Part shown: positions 33,240-46,108 of the stretch, piece by piece
Layout: the number at the start of each line of letters is the position of its first letter
How positions within the stretch are numbered: position 1 is the first letter of the stretch
DNA from: Piliocolobus tephrosceles
Lineage: Eukaryota; Chordata; Mammalia; Primates; Cercopithecidae
Assembly: GCF_002776525.5 (NCBI RefSeq)
Contig: NC_045441.1
Coordinates: forward strand, 84,956,918-85,020,917
Reading direction: 5' to 3'
DNA length: 64,000 nt
The notes under the pieces: generated by a model
Told to the model about the DNA's origin: nothing
What the model saw: only the letters and a program-made list of their open reading frames with translations
Database searches by the model: none
Made by a program: the position numbers and the translations under genes

Positions 33240-34253
33240 TTGCAGTAGCTGGTACTGGTTGTTCCTTTCCATGTTTAGTGCTTCCTTCAGAATATCTTGT
33301 AAGGCAGGCAACAAAGGTGCCAAACTCTCTCAGCATTTGCTTGTCTGTAAAGGATTTTATTTCTCCTTTGCTTATGAAGCTTAGTTTGGCTGGCTATGAA
33401 ATTCTGAGTTGAAAATTATTTTATTTAAGAATGCTCAATATTGGCTTCCACTCTCTTGCCTTTTAGGGTTTCTGCAGAGAAATCTGGTGTTAGTCTGATG
33501 GGCTTCCCTTTGTGGGTAACCCCACCTTTCTCTCTGGCTGCCCTTCACTTTTTTCCTTCATTTCAACCTTAGTGATTCTGACTATTATGTGTGTTAGGGT
33601 TGCTCTTCTCAAGGATTATATTTGTGCTGTTCTCTGTATTTCCTGAATTTGAATGTTGGCCTGTCTTGCTAGGTTGGGGAAGTTCTGCTGGATAATATCC
33701 TGAAGAGTGTTTTCCAACCTGGTTCCATTCTCCGCATCACTTTCAGGTACACCAATCAAATGTAGGTTTGGTCTTTTTACATAGTACCATATTTCTTGGA
33801 GGCTTGGTCCATTCCTTTTCATTTTTTTTTTCTAATCTTGTCTTCACAGTTTATTTCATTAAGTTGACCTTCAATCTCTGATATCCTTTCTTCCACTTGA
33901 TTGATTCGGCGATTGATACTTGTGTATGCTTCACAAAGTTCTCATGCTTTGTTTTTCAGCTCCATCAGGTCATTTGTTTTCTTCTCTACATTGGTTATTC
34001 TACTTAGCAATTCCTCTAACCTTTTTTCAACCTTTCAACCTTTATTAACTTTCTTGCATTGGGTTAGAACACGCTCCTTTAGCTCAGAGGAGTTTGTTGT
34101 TACCCACCTTCTGAAGCCTACTTCTGTCAATTTGTCCAATTCATTCTCCATCCAGTTTTGTTTCTTTGCTAGCGAGGTGTTGTGATCCTTTGGAAGAGAA
34201 GAGGCATTCTGGTTTTTGGAATTTTCAGCCTTTTTGCACTGGTTTCTCCCCAT
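33240..34253 (-). pseudogene. LINE-1 ORF1 (RNA-binding protein), decayed
   Basis: The minus-strand frame from 34253 starts MGRNQCKKAENSKNQNASS, the ORF1p N-terminus, and breaks after about 70 codons. A downstream ORF1p piece (33822-33616) includes VPESDAENGTRLENTLQDI. Confidence 0.8.
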
Positions 34254-35596
34254 CTTTGTGGATTTATCTACCTTTGGTCTTTGATGTTGGTGACCTTCAG
34301 ATGGGGTTTCTGAGTGGGTGTCCTTTTTGTTGATGTTGATGCTATTCCTTTCTGTTTATTAGTTTTCTTCTAACAGCCAGGCTTCTCTGCTGCAGGTCTG
34401 CTAGAGTTTGCTGGAGGTCCACTTCAGACCCTGTTTGCTTGTATCACCAGCAGAGGTGATAACTCCCAGCAGAGGCTTCACAACAGCAAAAATTGCTGCC
34501 TGTTTCTTCCTCTGGAAGCTTTATCCCAGAGTGGCATTCATCAGATGCCATCTGGAACTCTCCTGTATGAGGTGTCTGCTGGCCCCTGCTGGGAGTTATC
34601 TCCAGTCAGGAGACACAGGGTCAGGCATCTACTCAAGGAAGCAGTCTAGCCCTTAGCATAGCTGGAGCAATGTGCTGGGAGATCCACTGCCAGAGCTAGC
34701 AGGCAGGGACATTTAAGTCTGCTGAAGCTGTACCCACAGCTGCCCCTTCCCCCAGGTGCTCTGTCCTAGGGAGATGGGAGTTCGATCTATAAGCCCCTGA
34801 CGGGGGCTGCTGCCTTTTTTTCAGAGACATCCTGCCCAGAGAGGAAGAATCTAGAGAGGCAGCCTGGCCACAGAAGCTTTGCCAAGCTGCAGTGGGCTCC
34901 ACCCAGTTCAAACTTCCGGGTGGCTTTATTCACACTGCAAGGGGGAAAACCGCCTACTCAAGCCTCAGTAATGGTGGACGCTTCTCCCCCAACCAAGCTT
35001 GAACATCCCAGGTCGACTCCAGACTGCTGTGCTTGCAGTGAGAATTTCAAGCCCGTGGATCTTAGCTTGCTGGACTCCATGTAGGTGGGATCTGCTTAGC
35101 TAGACCACTTGACTCCTTGGCTTCAACCACCTTTCCAGGGGAGTGAGTGGTTCTGTCTTGCTGGTGTTCCAGGTGCCACTGGTGTAGGAAAAAAACTCCT
35201 GCAGTTAGCTCAGTGTCTGCCCAAATGGCTGCCCTGTTTTGTGCTTGAAACCCAGGTTCCTGGTGGCATGGGCACCTGAGGGAATCTCCTGGTCTATGGG
35301 TTGCACGGACTATGGGAAAAGCATAGTATCTGGGCTGGGGTGTTCCTCAAGGCACAGTTCCTCACAGCTTCCCTTGGCTAGGGGAGGGAGTTCCCCCACC
35401 CCTTATACTTCCCAGGCAAGGCAAGGCCCCACCCTGTTTTGTCATACCTTCCATGGGCCGCACCCACTGTCTAATCAGTCCCAGTGAAATGAGCCGGGTA
35501 CCTCAGTTGGAAATGCAGAAATCAGTCACCTTCTGTGTTGATCTCGCTGGGAGCTGCAGACCAAAGCTGCTCCTATTTGGCCATCTTGCCAGGACT

Positions 35597-35900
35597 CTTA
35601 GATTGAGCAATTTATAATAAACAGAAATGTATTGGCTCACAGTTCAGGAGGCTGGGAAGTCCAATATCAAAATGTCAGAATCTAGTGAGGGCCTTCTTGT
35701 TGCATCCTAATATGGTGGAAGTGTTCACATGGCAAGAGAAGGGGACCAAAGTATTTCATAATAACAGCACTAATCCCACCTGTGAGGATGGATTCCTCAT
35801 GGTCTAATCACCTCTTACAGGTACCACCTATTGATACTTTTACAATGGCAGTTAAATTTCTACATGAGCTTTGGATAGACCAAATATTTAAATCATAGCA
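35597..35900 (-). repeat. MaLR LTR fragment (MLT1-like), truncated by L1
   Basis: Antisense MaLR landmarks: GCAATTTATAATAAACAGAA, GGCTCACAGTTCAGGAGGCTGG and the later TCACATGGCAAGAGAAGG. The part expected to the left is missing at the L1 junction. Confidence 0.6.
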
Positions 35901-36290
35901 GGATATTTCCAGATGGGATTAGCATTTGAGTTAGGAGGCTCAGTAGATTGCCCTCCCTTATGTGAGTGGGAATCATTCAACCTGTTGAGGGCCTGAATAG
36001 AACAAAAGCCAGGGGAAGGAGGGATTTGCCCCTTCCTAGCTGCCTGCTTGAGCTGGGACATCAGTCTTCTTCTGACCTTTTACTGAGATTTACATCCTCA
36101 ACTTTCCTGGGTCTCATGCCTTTGAAGTTCTGACTGGAATGATGCCATCAGCCTTCCTGTATCTCCAGCTGACAGATGGCAGATCATGGGACTCAGCCTC
36201 CATAATTATGTGAGCCTGTTCTTCATAATCTCTCTTTCTGTACTTATTATATCAGTTTCTCTGAAGAACCTTGACTAACACAGCATTTTA
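35901..36290. repeat. Unassigned ancient interspersed repeat
   Basis: Resembles a known old LTR-type repeat recalled from other loci (CAGTAGATTGCCCTCCCTTA early, GAAGAACCTTGACTAACACA at the end). The family name could not be fixed. Confidence 0.4.
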
Positions 36291-37249
36291 CCACAATTTA
36301 TAAACATATAAAAAATTCCTTCAGTCCTAAATTCTTTTTTCTGTCACAACCTCCTATGCCTGCACTTTGACTACTCTTTCTTCCTGTAAATCTGTTTCTT
36401 GCCCTTGGATGGCCTACAGTCTGTTTTCTTCTCCCTCTTCCCTCACTTTAACCCCCAAGGAAAACAGAGGCTATCAAATCATGAATTCCTTCAACTTCTT
36501 TTCTCTGTTATCTCTGCACTCACCTATATGTTTACTAATTCTGCATTTCTGCTTTTCATTGCAGAGGGAAAAATTATCCTGACCAGTTCTAACCTATGCT
36601 ATTGATGCTTTTATCTCCCATCTGCTAAGAGACCTTGCCCAACTGCTTATCTTCTCTTTCATCTCAACCCTTCTTTACTGGATTCTTTGCCTTATTTATA
36701 AAAATTGCCCTTTTCCTGAACATACTAAGACATAAACCAGAGATTTTCCATAGACTATGCTTCTCCCTCAAGAGATTTCTTTTTTTTTCCACCTGCAAAT
36801 TTCTTGATAGAGACTATTTCTATTTCTCTTCTACTCACCTTCCATGTACTCCACTGTGTTGCTAAAACAGTCCATGCAAATGTTACTAATGACCTCCATC
36901 ATAACCACCGAAGTAAGTAGAATTCAGTGCCTCCTTCCCTTTCCAATTTACCTCTTTCTTGACCTCTCTGCAGTGTGTGAGACTGTTCACCATCTTCCCC
37001 GCATCTTTCCTCCATGATTTCCATGGTGCCACTTTCTCCCTTGTTCCTCTTTCTTTCAACATTCTCACTTAAACTCCATTTTAGAGTTTTTTCGTGTGGA
37101 TTCTTGACTGCTTTCTCCCTAGCTTCATGTTTAACCACTCGCAAGATTCTGTCATTGTCAGCTGAGATGTCCCTCGAATCGGTTTATTTCTCTCCATTCA
37201 CTGCCATGGGTCCAGTCCAAGCCCTTCACCTGGTGCATGCCCCTTCCTC
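36291..37249. other. Pyrimidine-rich DNA, possibly older L2 sequence
   Basis: Plus strand is rich in C and T. It precedes a clearer L2 segment and may be part of it. No gene recognised. Confidence 0.4.
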
Positions 37250-37560
37250 TTCCCAACCTGCATGAAAACCTGTCTGACCCTCCGCACTGCTCCTTGAGCT
37301 ATCTAAGACCCAAATCTGATCAAATCACTCCTTTGAATAAAACAATTAATGGTTCTCCAGCAATCCTGGGGTAATGTTTAGGCTTTATAGTAGTCCTTAC
37401 CTGCTTTTCACTCATTTCCATGACTGTGCCTTATCCTCCAGGCTTCCCTCGAAGCCTGGTAAGCACTTCCTTGTGCTTTAAAGACAGATCAAATGCTGTC
37501 TCTTCTAAAATACCCTTTCTAGTCTTCCCTTTTTCTCTTTCTCTCTCCCTCTTTCACTGT
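37250..37560 (+). mobile_element. LINE-2 (L2) relic
   Basis: AATCTGATCAAATCACTCCT followed by a TTAATGGTTCTCCAGCAAT block and a CTTCCTTGTGCTTTAAAGAC-type block follows the order of L2 3' sequence. Very old and non-coding. Confidence 0.55.
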
Positions 37561-37675
37561 TCTTAACAACCTGAAATACATATGTACAGAGCTCTTTGGG
37601 AGTACAGAGAGTCACTTCAGTATCTTCTTCATGCTAAATATTCTTACACATTTATCTTGATTGTTATGAATAACA

Positions 37676-37912
37676 TTGCCAAATAAAATACAGGATGCTA
37701 GTTAAATTTGAATTTCAGATTAAGAACAAATTGCTTTTTAAGCATAAATATATTCCATGCACTATCTGGGACATACCTTATACTACAAAAACTATCAAAT
37801 TTAACTAGTTGTCCTAAAAATATATTTGTACTAAAAATAATTTGTTGGTTATATCTGAAATTCAGATTTAACTATGTGTCCTATAGTTTTGTTTGCAAAG
37901 TCTTGCAATTCT
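37676..37912. repeat. Palindromic DNA-transposon-like element
   Basis: The left arm (GTTAAATTTGAATTTCAGAT at about 37701-37720) is mirrored by the right arm (ATCTGAAATTCAGATTTAAC at about 37852-37871). Pairing extends outward through ACAGGATG / GTGTCCTATAG and inward through ACAAATT / AATTTGTTG. The hairpin form fits a non-autonomous DNA transposon; family unnamed. Confidence 0.7.
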
Positions 37913-37924
37913 AGTTATGAACAA

Positions 37925-38090
37925 CTTTGAAGAGTAGGTGAATAATCCGAATTTCACAGTTGATGAAACTGAATGAAACAAAGAGATAATTCCCCAAAGT
38001 CACATAATTGAAAAAAAGGACAGAGACATGATCTGAACCCAGATTTGATTCATTGTCACCTCTTCAGTCTCAGTAACCATTAGCAATGTT
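37925..38090 (-). mobile_element. MIR SINE relic
   Basis: Antisense MIR-like core (TTTCACAGTTGATGAAACTG, then a CCCCAAAGTCACATAATTG block). Old tRNA-derived SINE. Confidence 0.5.
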
Positions 38091-38569
38091 GAGAAAATGA
38101 TAGCAAGGAGATGGAGGCATAATTTGTGGACCTGAGGATGGCACTAGCCACCCCCACATTCCCTCTACAAATATAAGTGGGCACTACGGAGGCACCCTGC
38201 TCACCCCTGCCCAGGCTAACACATCTGCGAGTTTCCTCTGCGTGAAAAAAACAGCTCCATACTTGATTTCATGTTTGTGTTGGTTTTTGAACTTGCTGAG
38301 ACCTGTCTGACTCATGACTTGCCTTTCACTGTAGCTGTGTTCTCTAGGTCTTACATCCAGCTTGCCCTTTAGATCTCAATACCTGGAAGGCCACCTCCAC
38401 CCAAGCTTCTTGATAGCGTGGGAAGAGGGAGGCAAATGAGAGACCACAAGACTGGGCTAGCTGGCTGCTGGCTGTTGAGACATTCCCAGCAGGGATTAAT
38501 AGTATGAATATTAATACAAATAATAGCTACCATTCATTGATACTTGATAGTATTAATACAAACAGCAGC

Positions 38570-38765
38570 TTCCCCATCCTTGCACTGCTGAATCTTTTAT
38601 GTATATTATCATATGTAATCCTCTCAGCCATCCTAGCAGACAATACTATTATCCTCATTGTACAGGTTTAGGAAAGTGAGCAACTGGCCCCAAATCATCC
38701 ATCAGAGCTAAAATTCCTGTCTAATTTGGCCTGCCCCCAAATCTCTGCTCCTACCTTTGATACAC
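38570..38765 (-). mobile_element. MIR SINE relic
   Basis: Antisense MIR-like pattern: a TGTAATCCTCTCAGCCATCC block, TATTATCCTCATTGTACAGG, and a later CCTGTCTAATTTGG block. Confidence 0.6.
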
Positions 38766-39536
38766 AGCTTTTCAGCTGTCCCAGAATGTCAGGAAACAAC
38801 CCAGAGGTGTGGCTGCTGCCGCTTGCAGCTACTCCAGCTTCCTTGTACTTCAGAGAGCACAAGGAAGGTCAGGAATTTAAATGAGCTCCTCTCTGCCTGG
38901 GCTTGCCATCCCTGCATGTGAAGAGGTTGCTGAAGAGAAGCAATCCTCACTCGTGTCATTGCAATTTTTTCTTTCTTTTCTAATTAACCATAGGTGCCAT
39001 GGATAGAAAGGTACCTATTTTTAAAAACCATCCACCAGTTTCCAAAGTGTCCTGTCCTCTAGGATAGGCTTTGTGCCTCTTGCTGCCCCCAGGGTGAATG
39101 AATATGATCTTTTATTTGGATTTTAGTGAGTAAAGCAAATACAGTTTACTTATAAACAAGTGCTGCAGCTAATTCTTTGGCAATTACAGCACAAGATGCA
39201 ACTTGTGTTCTGTCATGCCAAGGACTCCAGGATGAGTCACTCTAACTCCACATCAAATCAGGAAATAAGCATAAATATTGTATTAAGAATGCAAAAAGAA
39301 TTTAATTAGATTCATCCTCTTATTTAAGAGGTTGGAAACCTTTCTTCAGAAGAATGCCCTGAAAAGGGAAGTCCAAGGAATAAGGGATAGTGTTCAAAGA
39401 TAATTACTGATATTAACATAAGACTTCCTAGAATTTATAGCTGTATTTTGAGGGAGTGCTTAGGAATAAATCTTTCCATTTATGAATGTTTGTTGTCATG
39501 TTAAATTTATAAAGTGTCAAAAACCCATTTTAGAAA
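38766..39536. other. Unique DNA
   Basis: No coding or RNA gene recognised. Base composition is ordinary. Confidence 0.55.
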
Positions 39537-39690
39537 ATGCTGGTCCAGACCCTTGCTACTCACTGTGGTCCAGGAACCAGTAGTATTGATGTCACCTGGG
39601 AGCTTATTAGACTCTAGGGCCTCACCCCAGAGCTACTGAATCAGAATCTTCATCTTAACAAAATCCCCAGGTGATTTCTATGCAGTGGTC
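39537..39690 (+). mobile_element. MER5A-like hAT element
   Basis: Contains CTCACCCCAGAGCTACTGAA and AAATCCCCAGGTGATTTCTA, in the order expected for MER5A, a non-autonomous hAT (Charlie) transposon. Orientation is uncertain because the element is near-palindromic. Confidence 0.65.
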
Positions 39691-40149
39691 TAGACTGGCA
39701 AATAATAGCAGCTGGGAGTTTTGGTGGTCAGTGGAACCTAAAGTGATACTGAGGCCTATCCGGAAAGTTACTGGGCAGGCAAGGGGAGCAGGTGGACTTT
39801 CTGTGGAGCACGTGGCCTGCAGCAAAAGGGTAGGTGGCACTTCCAGCTGGGCAGGGGACTCATATCTGTGGCAGCAACGCTCCCTTTTATTGAGTTCATT
39901 GTGCCTAGTGAGGGAAGCCTGGCGAAACAATTTAACCAACTTCTGCAGATTCACTGCCCATATGGTCTCAGATTCTGCAATTCAGAGGACAGGAGGTTTT
40001 CAGGGCTTTATTAAGTCTCTTCTTTGTATTGAATCACAGATGATTTAATGTTTATTAGCGATTCCCTCATTCCAAGCCCTTCTGCCTCATATTTTCTAGA
40101 ATGTCCTAAATGCCTCTGGTCCACTAACAAAACCTTTCTATATTTTTCA

Positions 40150-40222
40150 GTACTGCTACAGATTTTGTGTGTGTATGTGTATACATGTACATGCATGTGT
40201 ATGCGTGTGTGCATATATATGT
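40150..40222. repeat. TG/TATG-rich simple repeat
   Basis: Imperfect alternating purine-pyrimidine tract of TG, TATG and CATG units. Confidence 0.85.
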
Positions 40223-40537
40223 AAAATCATTGCAATATTATGGTTGTGAGAAAGGTGCTGATTTGCCTTTTTAAAGCCATACTTTCAGCCAATAAAACAA
40301 CACAAACCTCCCTGAAATATTTCAACCCAAAATTTCATTTTCAGAAACCAGATTCCTATCTAAGTTATAGAACTGACATTTAGAAGTACTTATAAATGAG
40401 CTTCTAAATAAAAAATAGTGTTGAGTAATGTAAAATCTGGAATCCTTTATTTAAATTCAGCATCTTCTTCTGGGAAGTAGTGATAATAATACTTACTGGT
40501 GGGTTGTAGTGAGATACATAGTGAGATACATGGTATG

Positions 40538-40873
40538 TTGTTGTTGTTGTTGTTGTTATTGTTGTTGTTTTGGAGATGGAGTCTCACTCTGTTGCCCAGG
40601 CTGCAGTGCAGTGGCATGATCTCGGCTCACTGCAACCTCCACCTCCTGGGTTCAGGCAATTCTTGAACTCAGCCTCCCAAGTAGCCGGGACTACAGGCAT
40701 CTGCCACCATGCCCGGCTAATTTTTGTATTTTAGTAGAGACAGGGTTTCACTGTGTTGCCCAGGCTGGCCTCAAACTCAGCTTGGCAACTCAAACTCAGC
40801 CAAGCTCAGGCAATCCACCCGCCTTAGCCTCCCAAAGTGCTGGGATTACAGGCATGAGCCACCACACCTGGCC
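40538..40873 (-). mobile_element. Alu with TTG-repeat tail
   Basis: Antisense Alu. Its A-tail has become a GTT/TTG repeat (40538-40572). It carries a local duplication of ACTCAGC(C)TTGG-like sequence at about 40775-40810. It ends GCCACCACACCTGGCC. ATGGTATGTT on both sides (near 40530 and 40880) is a probable target duplication. Confidence 0.93.
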
Positions 40874-41535
40874 AATATATGGTATGTTTTCTAAACTGAT
40901 AAAATTATTAGAATCAGCATTCATTTATACAAGTGTAAGCACAGCATTAGCCTCACTGAGTATCTACATACGAAACCAGTGAGAATCCAGGTTCCTGGCA
41001 AGGTACATCTGACTCTTGAAAGCAGCAGACCTTGACTCAACCTGAAGTTCTCAATAGCACTAACTTCAAAGCTTATTTGTGACCATATATGATAAGGAGA
41101 GTTAAAAGTGAATGACCATAGAAGAGATAAGTGGGAGAACCCTTTTATAAAAGGGACAGTTGTCACCCATCTTGACAGGAATGATGACAAGGAAGGATGG
41201 AATTTCCCACGATTCTCAATTCACTGGACCCAGGGTCAACCCAAGCCAATAATACCAGAATCTCTTCATATTGTCCTGCCAAAGAGGATATTTTAGATGA
41301 ATATAGAGCAGGCCTAGCCCAGACCTATTGCTTTTCCTAACAAGCTTTATATAGCCCAAGAGCTGTCTCCTCAGCTCCCCACTGTGGCCCCCTTCCAAAC
41401 TGTTTAGTTACCTTTTGCTACATAACAAACTACCCTACACTTAGTGGCTTACTAGAACAAGTCATTATTTCTCATGAATCTATGGTTTGATTGGGCCCTT
41501 CCAGACAATCCCATTCTCCAGGTTGGTTTTTCTTT
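40874..41535. other. Unique DNA with an unassigned old repeat at its right end
   Basis: No gene recognised. At about 41404-41500 the sequence GTTACCTTTTGCTACATAAC, later a TAGTGGCTTACTAGAACAA block, resembles a common ancient interspersed repeat that I could not name. Confidence 0.5.
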
Positions 41536-42260
<725 letters not shown>

Positions 42261-42272
42261 GGGTCAGTTTTT

Positions 42273-44483
42273 TAGTAATAGAGCTGCTGTCTGATTGCCA
42301 CTTGTCCTTTTATAGTGCTTCATTTCTCGGGTGTTCTGAATTTCAGAGGCTATGATAATATCACCAATGAAAGACTGTGTAATTTGTAACCAACTTTACT
42401 AAAGAGCCATGAGTGACTAGAGGAAATGTCAATATAGGGGGAAATAAATTTAAGTTATATATTAATTACAAATGTTCCCATTGTAGATTTTTAAAAAATA
42501 GTTAAGACTTTCCCTGGACGCAATCCATCTCCATTCAGCAAAAGGGTAGGTAGCACTTACTACCGTCTTCGGAAAGGTCTTGGTGTCCACTCTCTTCAGA
42601 AAGAGAATAAATGGAGTTTCTTCAGTATCTCACAGTAGAAATCAAACCCTATCCTTCAGGAAACCCCTTAACAGAGATAAATGTATTTCCTATCCCTTCT
42701 CCAAGAGGCACCTTAAGACAATAACTTGCCATAAACAATTTCCCAAATCAACATGGAATGAGGAGAGGAGCTTTGTCAGATTGGCCCCACTGGGACTTTG
42801 ACACTCCAGGTCTCTTGGTATCCTTTGAGAAATCTCTACAGGTATGAAATGAGGATGTATCTCTTCCTCATTCTTCCTGTAAGCTCCTAATGGATGTCTT
42901 CTCCCAGCGCCACATATACACTCTATAAGGATAAACAGTCAGAGATGGAAGAGTCTAAGTTCATAGGAGGAATGAGAACCATTTCTCTAAGTTCAACCTC
43001 TCCAGCATATTTCTCTTCCCTCAACTGAGAGAGTGCTTCACTTTGCAGACCAAGATCCACTCTTCTTTGTTGATTTTCTGTTTCCAGGTCTTACCCAGAA
43101 ACCTATTGTTTTAATATATATATATTTAAAATCAGACACATTAGAGTGTCTTTCCAACAATAGGTAGTATAACTCTGACGGCTGCTTTTTAGCAACATAA
43201 ACCCCAAGCAGAAGCACTGATTGTCAGTTCATCTTTACTTTGAACAAACTCAAATTCTTGGAGACTAGTCTTTATAAGCAGTAGATGAGCAGTTTAAAGA
43301 ATTAACTTCTGTCTGTCCAGAGCATACCCCAGAGGGGCTGGGTTGAGGAGGTGTGTTTTTCTTTCTGCATGTATAACTATATTTATGAAGGCTATTCATT
43401 GTGATCATTTTTCCCCCAGTGGAAGAGAATAATCTAAGGAAAAATGTGCCAAATACCTAGATAGCAGTCAAATATACCTTTAGAGCCTGTTTCCTGCCTA
43501 CCTGTCTGTAGTATTGCTTTCCCCCATCAGATTACCTGGTGAAGGCAGTCAGTCCCATGGCTCCAGTCTCTGAAGCAGTCCCTTAAATGCCAAGCGTTGG
43601 CTTTACTTTTTGAAAACATTTTGACAGATTTCTTCTTGGAGACTAGATCTCTAGAACAACTTTATCCTGAAAGAAAGCAAGACATACATTGCCCCCACAC
43701 TCCCACTTTGAAAAGTTCCTAGCATATACACACATTTTGCTAAAAATCTTAAAATAACTGACTATAAGATGAATTAATTTTTAAACGACCTCAATAATTT
43801 AATCATAATTTGAATAGCAGATCAAATCTCATTTGGGTAACGACATGAGGAAAATATGTACTCGGCCACAGCCGGCTATTTGGTCTTAGATTTAAAATAA
43901 ATGGATTTAGTGAGGAGCAGGGCTTTCCTTCCAGTACCAGCTGTGATGGAGCAACACCTTCTGGCACATGTGGAGTACTGCATGCTAGCGGGCTCCCCTT
44001 CTAGGAAGCCCTCTTCAAGAGATCTCAATCAACTCCGCTGACCCAAGTTCGGTTGCATCAAAAGGGTCAAATGTAGGCGACAGTGTTGGCTAGAGAGTTA
44101 ATAATTTCCATTGCTCTCTTTACACATCATTCCTGGCTGGCCAGTGGCCTTTTAGAAAAAAAGGCAGCCTCGAGTACCCAGATCATCTAACATTATTAGA
44201 AGTATTGGCCACATCCACCCCACTCTTCACTCCCTGTCCCACCCGAAAGGAAACTTCACAGGACCAAAAAGTCAATGAAATCTTTGCAACAGTGATCAGT
44301 CCAGAGCTCACTTTGGGTGATACAGGTAACAGACCAGTTGTTAAAAAGGCATTTCATCTCATGTTATTCTGGTGGGCCCCAAGGCAATGGTGGCTGGGGG
44401 TGGAATGGAGGGGCGTGGAGAACACAAACACGATAATAGAATTCCTAATTTCAGAGGAGAAAAGCAGTGTATGGATACTTAAG
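42273..44483. other. Unique DNA, no gene recognised
   Basis: About 2.2 kb with only short random frames. A small TA tract lies at about 43115-43127. No CpG cluster, exon-like frame or RNA gene was seen. Confidence 0.55.
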
Positions 44484-44935
44484 TCTGTTAGTTTGCTAGG
44501 GCTGCCATTACAAAGTACCACAAACTAGGTGGCTTAAACAGTAGAAATGTCTTGTCTGACTGTCCTGGAGGCAAGAAGCCCCAGATCAAGGTGTCAATAG
44601 GGTTTTTCCCTCAGAGGGCTGTGCAGAAGAACCTGTTCTATGCCTCTCTGCCAATTTCTAGTGGTTTTCTGGAAATCTTTGGTGTTTCTTGGCTTGTACA
44701 GATTTTTGCCTTCATCCTCCCTGTGTGTGTCTGTCTCAGTCATGGCATTCTTTTATAAAGACACCAGTCATATTGGATTAGGGGCCCACCCTACTCTAGT
44801 ATGACCTCATCTCATCTAAGTATATCTGCAATGACAGATATCTTCCAAATAAAGTAACATTTGGAGGTACTGGGGGTTAGGACTTTCATATATGAATTTT
44901 GAGGGAGACACAATTCAACTCATAACATTAAGGAA
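44484..44935 (-). repeat. MaLR LTR relic (MLT1-like)
   Basis: Antisense order of MaLR/MLT1-type landmarks: CTGTTAGTTTGCTAGGGCTG, ACAAAGTACCACAAACTAGG, GACACCAGTCATATTGGATT, GGAGGTACTGGGGGTTAGGA, then CACAATTCAACTCATAACA. Diverged and non-coding. Confidence 0.6.
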
Positions 44936-45872
44936 ATATTTTCTTGTTTAATTTCTTCTCCAAAAAGTACAATAACAGTCTATAAGAAATACGCATGTGC
45001 TTATTCTAATAGGCCTCATGCTTAAAGAACATGATGATATGCCAACAGGTTATACTGGAGATAACATTGAGAAGTAAGTCAGGACACAAGCCCACAGTAG
45101 TCCTCAATACCTAGAGCAGCAGTGATTTTTGCCTGCTCCTGCAGTACAAGCTGAGCACAGCATTGCTAAAAGCCTAGCCACATCCCTGGGACCCCTCCAG
45201 ACTGAATGACACAGACTTGGGTGAAGTACACAGTTGGAATGAGAATGGATTCAGGACTTATGACTGTTCCCTGTGGGTAGGGGCTGGCTGCCTAAGGGAG
45301 ATGGTTGGGATTGATCTGGAAAGACCATGGACCACACTCTTTGGGATGGGGGATACATAAAAGAAGAACCCTCTCTGTGAAGGGCCCTCCAGGCTCTGAT
45401 GCTACACCTGCAGGACTCTGGCAAAGTCCCAGTTAGAAAGGACTTTGTCCCTGTTTCTATGGTGTTAATCCCTTTGAAAATTTCCCTCACCTTTCAAAGA
45501 AAACGTGTATACACCTTACAGGAGTGCCTCAATGGGATGGAAGTAATCAGAAGGTCAGGGAAGGAGAGGCCGGAATTACTCATTTTATCCCTAGCTCCAA
45601 CAGAGAAGGGATATTAGCTGGTTAAGAGGACTATTTAATGCGTGGTGAGAAGTGCAGCCAGCAGTAACCTGGTAAGAGCAGTGGGGAAAACCATCTGATC
45701 CTACAGTGTGCTCAAGCCAAGAGGGACTGTAACACTATAATGTATATCTGCTTGTGCATACATATTAGAGAAAGCTGGGAAAAAGGGTTGACATCTGAGT
45801 TATAATTACAAGGAGAGTCTAGCTTGGAATAAATTACTGCCTTTTCCTGGAACCCTTATTTTGTAAAAGGTA
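44936..45872. other. Unique DNA before the second full-length L1
   Basis: No gene recognised. Only short frames of no known type. Confidence 0.55.
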
Positions 45873-45886
45873 GAGGGTGGCTTTCT
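45873..45886. repeat. L1 target-site duplication, left copy
   Basis: GAGGGTGGCTTTCT, identical to 52377-52390. It marks the exact insertion point of the L1 between them. Confidence 0.95.
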
Positions 45887-46108
45887 TTTTTTTTTTTTCT
45901 TTTTCTTTTTTTTATTATTATACTTTAAGTTCCGATATACATGTGCAGAATGTGCACTTTTGTTACATAGGTATACACATGCCATGGTGGTTTGCTGAAC
46001 CCATCAACCACATTAGGTATTTATCCTAATGCTATCCCTCCTCTGGCCACCCACCCCCTGGCCCTGGTGTGTGATGTTCCCCTCCCTGTGTCCATGTGTT
46101 CTCATTGT

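Larger units (their letters stand above)
29075..35596 (-). mobile_element. Near-full-length LINE-1 (L1PA-type), broken ORFs
   Basis: A 6.5 kb antisense L1. The 3' end is at the left (CTTAAACTATACTTTAAGTT) and the 5'UTR at the right, beginning on the minus strand as GGCAAGATGGCCAAATAGG. The ORF1 start is near 34253 and ORF1 is broken by several stops. ORF2 spans roughly 33160 to 29300; RT remnants include [14 protein letters not shown] (31062-31466 frame) and endonuclease traces near 32863-33072. A 41 bp local repeat lies at 30019-30121. No clear target duplication was found. It is not retrotransposition-competent. Confidence 0.93.
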
